Of a DNA stretch of 64,000 nucleotides, positions 10,513 through 19,178 are shown one piece after another. Every line of letters starts with the position of its first letter. Position 1 is the first letter of the stretch. The position numbers were made by a program, and so were the translations under genes. Origin of the DNA: Nakazawaea peltata (lineage: Eukaryota; Ascomycota; Pichiomycetes; Alaninales; Pachysolenaceae); assembly GCA_001599355.1 (NCBI GenBank), contig BCGQ01000008.1, forward strand, positions 310,001 to 374,000. Reading direction: 5' to 3'. The notes below the pieces were generated by a model. It saw only the letters and a program-made list of their open reading frames with translations, ran no database searches and had not been told where the DNA came from.

Positions 10513-10829
10513 CCATCCTCACTATCTTCAGACACCTCCTCTTCAGACACTCCCGCCGTCACTACTCCATAACTTTCTCTCAATTCTGGTAACTTCTCCG
10601 TCAAAAGCTTCTCATTAACTCCCTCCAAAACCAACTTCACTTGTCCCCACACCTGCGAACTGTCCAATCCATCAGTGTAAATCTCATCAAGAACAGAGTT
10701 CGATTTGGCAATCGGGTCCAAAATGGACTTGATTTCAGATAAAAGTCCGGCCGAATCAACCGATTTTCTCTCAAAAACTTCACAAGGATCAGTTGTCAAC
10801 CTCTTAAGGATACCTTGATTGTCTGACAT
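9048..10829 (-). CDS. MPP10: Mpp10, U3 snoRNP subunit of the SSU processome
   Basis: 593 residues (S. cerevisiae Mpp10: 593). Mpp10 with Imp3 and Imp4 forms part of the nucleolar U3 snoRNP needed for 18S rRNA processing. An N-terminal helical region precedes a long Glu/Asp tract (about 95-150) and further acidic blocks. The conserved C-terminal half carries the Mpp10 signatures (FDLEDYKKQV, YDLLMGSAFDDL, ELEFERTAKPVPVITSEVTE, EEKQRLRRLNKRKR). Start ATG at 10829. The promoter carries two AAAATTTT motifs about 70-100 bp upstream, typical of ribosome-biogenesis genes. Confidence 0.93.
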
Positions 10830-10897
10830 AGCTCAATATACCTTGTTACTCGTCTTCCAACTGTCTCTTCAATCTCTCTTCTTCTCTTCTTCAGCTT

Positions 10898-10927
10898 AAA
10901 AAATTTTTTTAAGGAAAAATTTTTTTG
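10898..10927. promoter_or_regulatory. Two RRPE-like AAAATTTT motifs upstream of MPP10
   Basis: AAAAAATTTTTTT at 10898-10910 and GAAAAATTTTTTTG at 10914-10927. In S. cerevisiae the RRPE motif AAAAATTTT binds Stb3 and controls ribosome-biogenesis genes. Function here is inferred from the same motif upstream of NOC3, LTV1 and BFR2. Confidence 0.55.
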
Positions 10928-11046
10928 AGAAGAGGTATCGGTTAAGGCGGGGATATATCGAAGATGAACTAACGGTTATTAGAGGTATTTGGGGGGGGTT
11001 AGTTACTTCAAAATTCATAAATTTAAAAATGCATTAATTATTTACA

Positions 11047-13146
11047 CTATTCTCTCTTCGACTTTTTGAGAAGCAGTTTAGCTCCCAGTTGCACCAGAGG
11101 AGAGTAATGTTTCTCAAGTAAAAGAGTTTCCCAGACTGTTGCCAGGTCAGCGTTACATCTTTCAACATCGTCCAACTCTAAAGAGTAAGACCCATTTCCT
11201 ACACGTTCATCTGTGTTATAGAGACCACCGATTTCTTCGAAACGACCCATCAACTTGTCGATGAATTTCAACAACAGAAGAGACGATTTTTCTGGAGTTT
11301 GTAACATTGAAACGTAGAGACGTTTAGTGAACAGAGTCAGACGAATCTTGGAAGCTCCCGAACGAGATTTGAAGAAAATGGAATCAAGACTCTTGAGAAG
11401 AGTTTCGATTTTGGTTGATACGTTTACAGAAGGTTTAGCACCAGGACCAGATGCAGATGAGGCACCGGCATCTAATGGGTCGGCCAATCTAAGAGATTTA
11501 CTACTTAATTCCAAATCCAGGTCCATTGCAACAAATGGAAGCAGTTGGTAAAGATCGGTGATGAAAGAAGACAAATCCATATTGACCTTCTGGTATTGCG
11601 ACAAAAGAGCAAACGATGTCACCACACAAAGTAACACTTGCTTTAAAGCAGAGCCATCCAACAAATCCAGATCTCTTTTATTGCTGTTGACGTCCTTCAA
11701 GACGGTCAAGAAGTCACCCAAAAGTTCGAAATTGACTAAATGACCAAATTTCAGTAACCCTTCCAAAACTGGAGCCATAAGTTTCTCAGCATTATTTTTA
11801 AGGATTTCTAAATAAATAGTCAAGAGCATTTTGAGAATTTGCAGCTGGAATCTTTCTCTTTCTTGCAGAGACACCACTTGCTCCAGCTTTTGCATTTCCT
11901 TCTCGATCAGTTTGTTCTCCTTCAACTGTTTTCTTTGTTTTTTCGAAAGATGAACACGGTCCTTCTTCTTTAATTTTGGAGCATTATCTTCTTCTTTGGC
12001 ATACGGATCATAATCGTCCAAAACCAGCAATGACAACAAGATATTGACGACACTTTCATCCACTTTGAAATGACGATGACGAACAGTCTTGGTCAAAATT
12101 CTAACTACATCAAAAGAGACATCTCCACTGTCGTCATCAGCCAATAACAGTTCTAAACTTTGTACACACTTAAAATGGATACGATGATCATCTGGATGTT
12201 GAACTGGGGAAGGAACGGAAACAACCAGAATACGTCTACAAAGAATCTGAATTAACTCTGCACGGAAATTGAAATGACGCAACAGTGTTGCAAGTTCACA
12301 TGCGGCATTTGTGGCATAACGACCTTCGGCAGCAGCAATGACATCTTCAGTAGACCCATTCAGCTTGGATCTAACTCTCAGTTTCTGGCCAATCAACTCT
12401 ACGTATTTACGGAAGTTTACTACTAAAGACTGCTCGAATCTTCTTAATTTCGCCACATCCCTCGATACCTTCTCGCGAGACTCCAGATCGGTCAACAGTC
12501 TGATCTTATACAGAGGACAAATACTCTTAAAGATAGGCACCAACAGTAAAAGAGCCAATTTAGATGTGTTTGGATTTCTCGACTCCAGCATACGACGCAC
12601 TCTAGCAAGGAGCAGAATGTTTTCTTCCGGATCTTCCATCAATTTAGAAGCAATATCGGCGATCTCCTCTTGAAGTTTCTGAACTCTTTGAGCAGGAGTC
12701 AACCCATCGTCTACTTCTACATCGAACTCATTGGCTTCTTCATCTTCGGGCAGTTTTTCAGAATCCTTCTTATCTTCCTCCTCCTCGCTGTCAGATTCTT
12801 CCTCTTCTTTTGTCTCCTTCTCTGCAGCTTTGCTCTTAACAACCTTCTTCATCACTCTCTGGACTTTTCCGTCCTTGCCAATAATAGGCAAACCTTCCTC
12901 CATTCCTTCCAGGTCTGCTCCATATTTCTTGCTCAAGACTCTTGGTTTCAACTCATAATCTTGTTCGTCGTCCCAATTGGCCAGTGGTTGGTCATCTTCA
13001 TCATCTTCCTCGACATCTAAATCGGCATCGACATGGACCTCAGGATTGACTCCGCTGAAAAACCCACCGGATAAGGCAGAATCCAGGTCGACCTTCAGCT
13101 TTTTACGCCTCTCAGTGACAGAAGACTTTTCTCTTTTACGTGCCAT
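11047..13146 (-). CDS. NOC3: Noc3, 60S pre-ribosome and pre-replication factor
   Basis: 699 residues (S. cerevisiae Noc3: 663). Noc3 pairs with Noc2 in nucleolar pre-60S export and is also reported at replication origins. The basic N-terminus (KREKSSVTERRKKLK) is followed by an acidic block, the motif RVLSKKYGADLEGMEEGLPIIGKDGKVQ, a Lys/Glu-rich region and the NOC3p/CBF domain (TPAQRVQKLQEEIADIASKLMEDPEENI onward), ending in a C-terminal domain with LTLFTKRLYV. The fasciclin gene YLR001C, its neighbour in S. cerevisiae, lies 6 kb to the left. RRPE-like motifs lie upstream. Confidence 0.93.
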   Translation of the reverse strand: MARKREKSSVTERRKKLKVDLDSALSGGFFSGVNPEVHVDADLDVEEDDEDDQPLANWDDEQDYELKPRVLSKKYGADLEGMEEGLPIIGKDGKVQRVMKKVVKSKAAEKETKEEEESDSEEEEDKKDSEKLPEDEEANEFDVEVDDGLTPAQRVQKLQEEIADIASKLMEDPEENILLLARVRRMLESRNPNTSKLALLLLVPIFKSICPLYKIRLLTDLESREKVSRDVAKLRRFEQSLVVNFRKYVELIGQKLRVRSKLNGSTEDVIAAAEGRYATNAACELATLLRHFNFRAELIQILCRRILVVSVPSPVQHPDDHRIHFKCVQSLELLLADDDSGDVSFDVVRILTKTVRHRHFKVDESVVNILLSLLVLDDYDPYAKEEDNAPKLKKKDRVHLSKKQRKQLKENKLIEKEMQKLEQVVSLQERERFQLQILKMLLTIYLEILKNNAEKLMAPVLEGLLKFGHLVNFELLGDFLTVLKDVNSNKRDLDLLDGSALKQVLLCVVTSFALLSQYQKVNMDLSSFITDLYQLLPFVAMDLDLELSSKSLRLADPLDAGASSASGPGAKPSVNVSTKIETLLKSLDSIFFKSRSGASKIRLTLFTKRLYVSMLQTPEKSSLLLLKFIDKLMGRFEEIGGLYNTDERVGNGSYSLELDDVERCNADLATVWETLLLEKHYSPLVQLGAKLLLKKSKRE

Positions 13147-13921
13147 AATGAAGAAACTGGAAAAATCTTCGCTTAAGTGTAGTTCTGACCCTTTGTATTG
13201 GCGCTTACCTCTTCTTAACTATGTGATCCCCTACTTAAAATTTTTTTATATGAAAAATTTTTTGTGTGAGAGAAGATGGGGCAGCCCCAGATGGAAAGAA
13301 AGGGGCAGGAAAGGGCAAGAGTTGAGCCATCAAAGGAAAAAAAACCCAAGGCAGAGCAGAGCTGTTGAGGAAAAGCCTAATTGAGGAAAGAGTTTGGATT
13401 AACTTCATTGAGACGGAAATGGTTTTGGTTCGATTCAACTATTTAAAGTCTCATTATATGTTCTTTGTAATAATTTAAAATATCGTTTCCCCTTCTCTTT
13501 TCTCCCTCTCTTTCCTCTTCCTCATGCAATTCCCCCTATTTCCCTCGCTTATTTCCTCGCTCTCTCCCTTTTTCCTTAATTTTCAGCTTCGACCTCTTTT
13601 TCCCTAACACCCCCCGACTAATCTCCCTGTACTCTCCCTATTTTTTTTTTTTTTTTTTTTATTATTGTTAAACTTTTAGACTTTTTCTTTTTTTTGGCTT
13701 CTTTTATTTCTTAACTAAATTCTGGCGGCTGCAGAAGTTGATTGGTGACTTGGGAGTGATAGTAATACTGAGATAGCACTCAAAAATTGGTTTGGATCAC
13801 CATTGAGAGAATACTTAGTGCAAATCCAAATTATTCATAAACTCATTTTGATTAGACTTTGTCTACGTATATTATTACACGTGAAAGAACGCCCCATTAA
13901 AGATCAGCATTGAGGGTAATA
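13147..13921. other. Divergent intergenic region NOC3 / AT-hook gene
   Basis: 775 bases without a gene. Besides the RRPE-like motifs it holds a pyrimidine-rich stretch (13480-13620, mostly CCCTCTTTTCC-like words), a 20-base T tract (about 13641-13660) and an ACACGTGA E-box-like site near 13877-13884, about 40 bp upstream of the next start. Confidence 0.5.
13237..13263. promoter_or_regulatory. Two RRPE-like AAAATTTT motifs upstream of NOC3
   Basis: AAAATTTTTTT at 13237-13247 and GAAAAATTTTTT at 13252-13263, about 90-115 bp upstream of the NOC3 ATG. Arrangement and spacing resemble those upstream of MPP10. Confidence 0.55.
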
Positions 13922-14707
13922 ATGGAAAAGAGACAGAAATTAAGTCTGAGCTCTGACAGAGACTCAGTTGAGAATTATGTTATCCCATCTCAGAAAGAGC
14001 CTCTGCAGGCAGAGAAACGCAAAAGAGGGAGACCACTGAACAGCAAGAAAGATACCCCTCTACAAAATAATCTTCCTCCTTCTACCCAGAAAAGAAAGAG
14101 AGGGAGACCAAAACTGTCAGAGACGGTACAAGAACATCGGGCTCATATGGATCTCTTGAAGAGATTTGTTTCAGAAAGTGATTTGGATGCCAATGGGAAG
14201 CCTATTAATTATGTTGATACTCCTGAATTGAGAGAGCATCTTCTGAAATTGGAGGAATTTATTGATGACTTCGATAGGCGCCAGACAGCAGGAGGCCGTC
14301 CTAGGATTTATCCATTACGTGAAACGTTAACTAAGAAGAAGATCTCTACGTTCCCGAAAGAATTACAAGGTAGATTCCATGAGTATGTAGTTCTCAAGAA
14401 ACTTGTGCCTCCAAGTAAATCGATGGGGAGACCTAAGAAATTTATTATGGAGACGGAGATGGAGATGGAGGAGGATGAGGAGGAGGAAGTAGAGGAACCA
14501 AAGACGGTCGATATAAAAGAAGATTCCTCTATGGTCGATCGTGAAACTACACTTTCATCGTCTGATGAAGAAGAAGAACTGAACACAGCTCCGGTTTCTC
14601 CTATTTTTAAACCCTATGTCTTACGAGGAAGCTTGATTCTTTCAAAAAATGATCGGTATGCTCTTCCTTTCTATACGACCCAGCCTGTGTTCTCGCATAT
14701 GAGATAA
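13922..14707 (+). CDS. AT-hook protein of unknown function
   Basis: 261 residues from the first ATG (13922); the upstream in-frame codons contain no ATG. Four GRP-core AT-hook-like motifs are visible: KRKRGRPLNSKK (about 33-44), KRKRGRPKLS (about 59-68), AGGRPRIYP and MGRPKKF. The first two are near-perfect type I AT-hooks that bind the minor groove of AT-rich DNA. A helical segment (TPELREHLLKLEEFIDDFDRR) lies between the second and third hooks, and an acidic Glu/Asp block (about 180-200) follows the fourth. This suggests a nuclear chromatin-associated protein. I do not recognise an orthologue. Confidence 0.75.
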   Translation: MEKRQKLSLSSDRDSVENYVIPSQKEPLQAEKRKRGRPLNSKKDTPLQNNLPPSTQKRKRGRPKLSETVQEHRAHMDLLKRFVSESDLDANGKPINYVDTPELREHLLKLEEFIDDFDRRQTAGGRPRIYPLRETLTKKKISTFPKELQGRFHEYVVLKKLVPPSKSMGRPKKFIMETEMEMEEDEEEEVEEPKTVDIKEDSSMVDRETTLSSSDEEEELNTAPVSPIFKPYVLRGSLILSKNDRYALPFYTTQPVFSHMR

Positions 14708-15302
14708 TTTTATAATGAATACGAAATTTACGCTATGATAAGAAATATATGTAGAGAAGAGATAATGGGGTTGGAGTAGATTTTTAGCCAGCGTTTCAAT
14801 CTTGTTGTAGCCTCAGCTCTCATATTGAAGATTTGAGTAGTTGATTTGTGTCAATTGTCTATTATTTCCTATTATGGATATAGAGGAAATACTGAAAGAG
14901 GAAATCAAATATATAAGGCCTGGAGGAAACGTTTATTGATAAAATGCTCAAGAAGAACAAGTAAATAACACTGATCGAAAGGGAACAGTTGATCAGGAAA
15001 GGAAATTGGAAATTGGATTTCTTTAATTGGATCATATTACTATCAACAGAGTGAATAGTCCTGCCTTCTTTTCTTCTCTCCCCTCCCACTTGCCGTTGTT
15101 CTACCCCCTCCCCCCGGCTCTTCCCACGCTATTTCTTCTTTCTCCCAAAATACACGACCTCCATCGGAGAAATGTGTTGCGGATCGGCCTCAAGCAGGAA
15201 AAAAACAGGAGAGCTTTTTTCCTTCACACTAAAGCAAGAAGGAGGTGAAAAGAAGAGGGCACGAGCAACTTGATTAAGAAGTACCACACCATATAGTACA
15301 CA
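14708..15302. other. Intergenic region before PDX1
   Basis: 595 bases with no supported gene. It contains pyrimidine-rich words near 15060-15140 (CTCCCCTCCCAC, CCCCTCCCCCC) in the probable PDX1 promoter, and nothing else I can name. Confidence 0.45.
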
Positions 15303-16796
15303 ATGTTGAGAAGAACTTTGATTCAAGGAAGAAGAACAGTAGTGAGAGGTAAGTGAGGAAATTTGGAGACTGAAGGGTGCTTTTTTGGAGGACTATCCCC
15401 CTTGGGGTAAGATGAGAGATGGCTGGGAAGAAGAGGGGCGAGAACGTGAGGTAGCGCCGATGGCAATTCCGGAGCGTTTTGGTCCCTTTGTTGGCCTGGA
15501 TCCTCATATCATACCCTAATTAACGTTTTGGTCTCCTTAACCGATATAGTGTACATACTAACTATCCATTTTTATATAGGCTTTCATTCATCCAGACAGC
15601 AAAATGCCGCTTCGATTTTCGGTATGCCTCTGATGTCTCCAACCATGGACAAGGGAGGTATTATCAAGTGGAATTTCAAAGAAGGAGAACTGTTCTCTGC
15701 TGGAGATTCTCTTTTGGAGGTTGAGACCGATAAAGCCACTATCGATGTAGAACTGCAAGACGATGGTATCTTAGCTAAGATTGTGGTGCAGGAAGGTGCT
15801 AAAGATATCCCAGTAGGACAGCCAATTGCTGTTGTTGCTGAGCCAGGAGATGACCTTGCAACAATTGAGATGCCAGATACCTCTGCTTCTACTGAGACAG
15901 CAGCTCCAGCTGCTCTGGCTACTCCAGCTCCAGCTAAGTCTGCTCCAACTCCAGCTCCAGCTAAATCTGCTCCTACTCCAGCCAAGAAGGCTTCCGGTTC
16001 TGGAGTAACTGCTACTCCAGCCAACCCTAATCAAACCTTCTTCCCTTCGGTTGAGCTTTTATTGCACCATAACAACATTTCAAGAGAAGACGCTTTGAAG
16101 AACATCACCTCTACTGCTCCAAACGGTAGAATTACTAAGGGTGATGTTTTGCTGTATTTGGGAACCATTTCTAAAGATGCTGTTCTCTCTATTGCTTCTT
16201 TCATCGATTCCAAGTCTCACCTTGACTTAAGTAACATCAAGTTGGCCGAGCCAAAGGCTGCTGCTCCTGCTGCCGAAGCTGGTAAGTCTGACAAGTCAGC
16301 TGCCGCTCCATCTAAGCCAGCTAAACCAGCTCCAGTCAACATCTCCAAGCAATTTGTCCTTGCCCAACAACATCTGATTCCAACTGCTCAATTGAAATCT
16401 CTTGTGAAGTCACTTGCCTCCAAAGCTGAACAATTTGCTTACCTGGCTCCAGCTTACAAGAGCTCCGACTACATCGACCCTATTTTCGAGGAATTGTGCG
16501 CACCTTCTGCTAACGTTGATAGATTCAAGGTTGCCGTAAGTGTAAACCCAGGTGCTTCTGGTGCTGTTGTAGTAGCTGCTGACCCATTCGATGCTTTACT
16601 TGGTACTCTGACCAGTACTGTTTCTCCTGGAGCTGCTGCCACCGTAGCTTCTTCTGTTGATATCACTTTGACCATCAACGAAAAGGCTGTCGATGCTAAA
16701 GACAGAGCCAACTTGTTCTTGTCCAAGTTTGGTCAATTATTGACTGCTGCTGTCAGCAAGCCAGAGCCAACTAAGGTTGAGGAATTTGAGTTCTGA
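15303..16796 (+). CDS. PDX1: Pdx1, E3-binding protein of mitochondrial pyruvate dehydrogenase (two exons)
   Basis: Exon 1 is 15303-15348 and exon 2 is 15580-16796, giving 420 residues (S. cerevisiae Pdx1: 410). The spliced N-terminus MLRRTLIQGRRTVVRGFHSS is a typical mitochondrial presequence; without splicing there is no ATG or presequence in front of the lipoyl domain. The lipoyl domain (about 25-105) has its lipoylated Lys in ETDKATIDV. Pro/Ala-rich linkers flank a peripheral subunit-binding domain (PSVELLLHHNNISREDALK, NGRITKGDVLLYL). The C-terminal part lacks the acyltransferase active-site motif of E2, as expected of Pdx1, which tethers E3 to the complex. Confidence 0.9.
15349..15579 (+). 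other. Spliceosomal intron of PDX1 (231 nt)
   Basis: Donor GTAAGT at 15349-15354, branch site TACTAAC at about 15556-15562, acceptor TATATAG ending at 15579. Splicing joins the phase-1 codon G/GC and restores a continuous frame with a mitochondrial presequence. Confidence 0.88.
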
Positions 16797-17452
16797 TTGA
16801 AAGTATATAAAATGACCTAAAATAAAATTAAGTGAAGAATGGTGTGTAGCACTGCTGTGTAATACGATTTTGGCTAGCCAGTCCAGAATTGACTCTATTG
16901 CAGTCTGCCATAGCAGTAAGGCCATCTCGGCCCCTCTCTCCCCACCTCTATCTGTGTCTTTGTAAGATCTCTACATCGGCTATATATTCCATATTAGGAA
17001 ATTATTATCCGAGATCTATCTTCTCAGATCCTTCCTTTAACTTCCCTATTCAGTAATACCCATTATAGGAAATTCTAAAATTTTTCACCGATGCCACAAT
17101 CATCACAAGTCACGTGCTATTTCATAAAGCTCGAGAGATGAGAAGATGAGGATCTGAACAGTGTCCTCAGATGGTGGAATCGCAATTGAAAGAGAGGGGA
17201 ACCCATTTACTTGGCATCACTCATTCATTCCTCATTCTATAGCCCACTCTCAATTCCCTAACCTTGGCATCCTCAGCCACACCCGCCGTCCTCCCCATCC
17301 CTCGTCAATCTCTTCAAGTCCTCGACCTGCATGAAAAATTTGAATAACTGTGGAGATTTCCACTGTTGGTATATAAAGCAGGCAAGGGAGTTTGTCAAAG
17401 ATAGCTACAATGACTGGTACTTTAAGTAAATCTCAAATACTTTATTTTAACA
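16797..17452. promoter_or_regulatory. MET3 promoter region
   Basis: 656 bases. A TCACGTG Cbf1-type site lies at 17110-17116, an AACTGTGG Met31/32-type core at 17346-17353 and a TATATAAA box at 17371-17378. This set is the usual promoter of sulfur-assimilation genes controlled by Met4 in S. cerevisiae, so methionine-repressible control is a reasonable inference. Confidence 0.65.
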
Positions 17453-17484
17453 ATGGTTGCTCCTCACGGTGGTGTTTTAACTGA
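17410..17484 (+). other. Short upstream ORF overlapping the MET3 start
   Basis: An ATG at 17410 (context ACAATGA, with A at -3) opens a 24-codon frame that ends with TGA at 17482-17484, overlapping the MET3 ATG in another frame. It lies 32 bases after the TATA box, so whether it is in the mRNA depends on the transcription start. Confidence 0.4.
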
Positions 17485-19105
17485 TTTGATCCAAAGAGAT
17501 GGGTCCATCAAAGCCGAGCTTTTGAAAGAAGCTGCCGGTTTGAAGAGTTTGGTCTTGACTGCTCGTCAATTGTGTGACTTGGAATGTATCTTGAACGGTA
17601 GTTTCAGTCCTTTGACCTCTTTCATGTCCCAAGCCGATTACGACTCTGTCGTTGAGAATATGCGTTTGCTGAACGGTTTGGTATGGACCATTCCAATCAC
17701 TTTGGATGTCTCTGAACTGGAGCTGGCCCGTTTCGACGTTGGTGAGCGTGTTGTCTTGCGTGATTTGCGTGACGACAAGCCTTTGCTGATCATCACCATC
17801 GGAGATTTGTACACCCCAGACAAACAACGTGAAGCCGACTTGTGTTTCCGTGGAGTCGCCGATCACCCAGCTATCAAATATTTGAACGAGATTGCCGGTT
17901 CCGTTTACATTGGAGGTGAGATCCAACTGATCCAACTGCCAACCCACTACGATTACACTGCCCTTAGAAAGACTCCTCTGCAATTAAGAGCCGAGTTCCA
18001 ACAAAGAAACTGGACTCGTGTCGTTGCTTTCCAAACCAGAAACCCAATGCACAGAGCTCATCGTGAATTGACCGTCAGAGCTGCTCGTGACCAATTGCTG
18101 AACGTTTTGATCCACCCAGTCGTTGGTTTGACCAAGCCAGGAGATATCGACCACCACACCAGAGTCCGTGTCTACCAAGAGATCATCAAGAAATACCCTA
18201 ACGGTATGCTGCAATTGTCTCTTTTACCATTGGCCATGAGAATGGCTGGTGACAGAGAAGCCGTCTGGCATCTGATCATCCGTAAGAACCACGGATGTTC
18301 CCACTTCATCGTCGGTAGAGACCATGCCGGTCCAGGTAAGTCTGCTATCACCGGCAAGGACTTCTATGGTCCATACGATCTGCAAGAATTAGTCGAGAAA
18401 TTCAAGCTGGAATTGGAAATCGAAGTTGTCCCATTCCGTATGGTCACCTACTTGCCAGATGAGCAACGTTATGCTCCAATTGATGAGATCGAAGAAGGTA
18501 CCAAGACTCTGAACATCTCCGGTACTCAATTGAGACAAAAATTGAAGGACGGTTCCGACATTCCTCTGTGGTTCTCCTACCCAGAGGTTGTCAAGGTCTT
18601 GAGAGAGTCTCACCCAGCCAGACCACTGCAAGGTTTCACTTTATACTTGACTGGTTTGCCAAACTCTGGTGTAGATGCTTTACTGAACGCTTTACAACTG
18701 ACTTTCAACCAATTTGGTGGTCACAGACATATCACTTTATTAAACTCTACTGCCAGTGGTATCAGTAAGGAATCTTTGCCATTCTTCACTGGAGAATTAG
18801 TCCGTTCTGGTGCTGGTGTCATCGTTGCCGACGAGTCCCATGCTCCTTCCTCTTCTGATATTCTGCATGTCAAACTGGAGGCTTCCAAGGCCGGTTCTTT
18901 CATCGTTATCAGCTTGACCAGTGACATCCACCAATGCTCTGCTGACGACAGAAAGGGCTACTACCAAACTGACCGTGCTGATATCAAGGAATACGTTGCT
19001 CCTCTGGATGCCGATATCAAGGTTGACTTATTGAAGGACGGTACTTTAGTTGCTGTTCAAAAGGTTGTACTCTACTTGGAGGAGCAAGGTTTCTTCCAAT
19101 TCTGA
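17453..19105 (+). CDS. MET3: ATP sulfurylase Met3
   Basis: 550 residues. Makes adenosine 5'-phosphosulfate from ATP and sulfate, the first step of cytosolic sulfate assimilation. The catalytic domain has the signatures [13 protein letters not shown] (about 196-208), [18 protein letters not shown] and VGRDHAGPG. The C-terminal third is an APS-kinase-like domain (GLPNSGVDA near residue 402) without a working Walker A Lys. It is longer than in S. cerevisiae (511 aa) and nearer to the allosteric domain of filamentous fungi. Most CTG codons here sit at positions that are Ala in relatives (17669, 18272, 18380), which reveals the altered code. Confidence 0.95.
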   Translation: MVAPHGGVLTDLIQRDGSIKAELLKEAAGLKSLVLTARQLCDLECILNGSFSPLTSFMSQADYDSVVENMRLLNGLVWTIPITLDVSELELARFDVGERVVLRDLRDDKPLLIITIGDLYTPDKQREADLCFRGVADHPAIKYLNEIAGSVYIGGEIQLIQLPTHYDYTALRKTPLQLRAEFQQRNWTRVVAFQTRNPMHRAHRELTVRAARDQLLNVLIHPVVGLTKPGDIDHHTRVRVYQEIIKKYPNGMLQLSLLPLAMRMAGDREAVWHLIIRKNHGCSHFIVGRDHAGPGKSAITGKDFYGPYDLQELVEKFKLELEIEVVPFRMVTYLPDEQRYAPIDEIEEGTKTLNISGTQLRQKLKDGSDIPLWFSYPEVVKVLRESHPARPLQGFTLYLTGLPNSGVDALLNALQLTFNQFGGHRHITLLNSTASGISKESLPFFTGELVRSGAGVIVADESHAPSSSDILHVKLEASKAGSFIVISLTSDIHQCSADDRKGYYQTDRADIKEYVAPLDADIKVDLLKDGTLVAVQKVVLYLEEQGFFQF

Positions 19106-19178
19106 TCATACATATATTTATATTTAATAGAACATTATGCTAGAGAACGTTATTCGAGCAGCTCTGTAGTCTCTCTTT

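Noticed and set aside
13421-13445. tRNA-like T-loop word GGTTCGATTCA
   Set aside because: The flanking bases cannot form the T-stem, and no D arm or acceptor stem is present. Similar words at 53526 and 58618 fail the same test.
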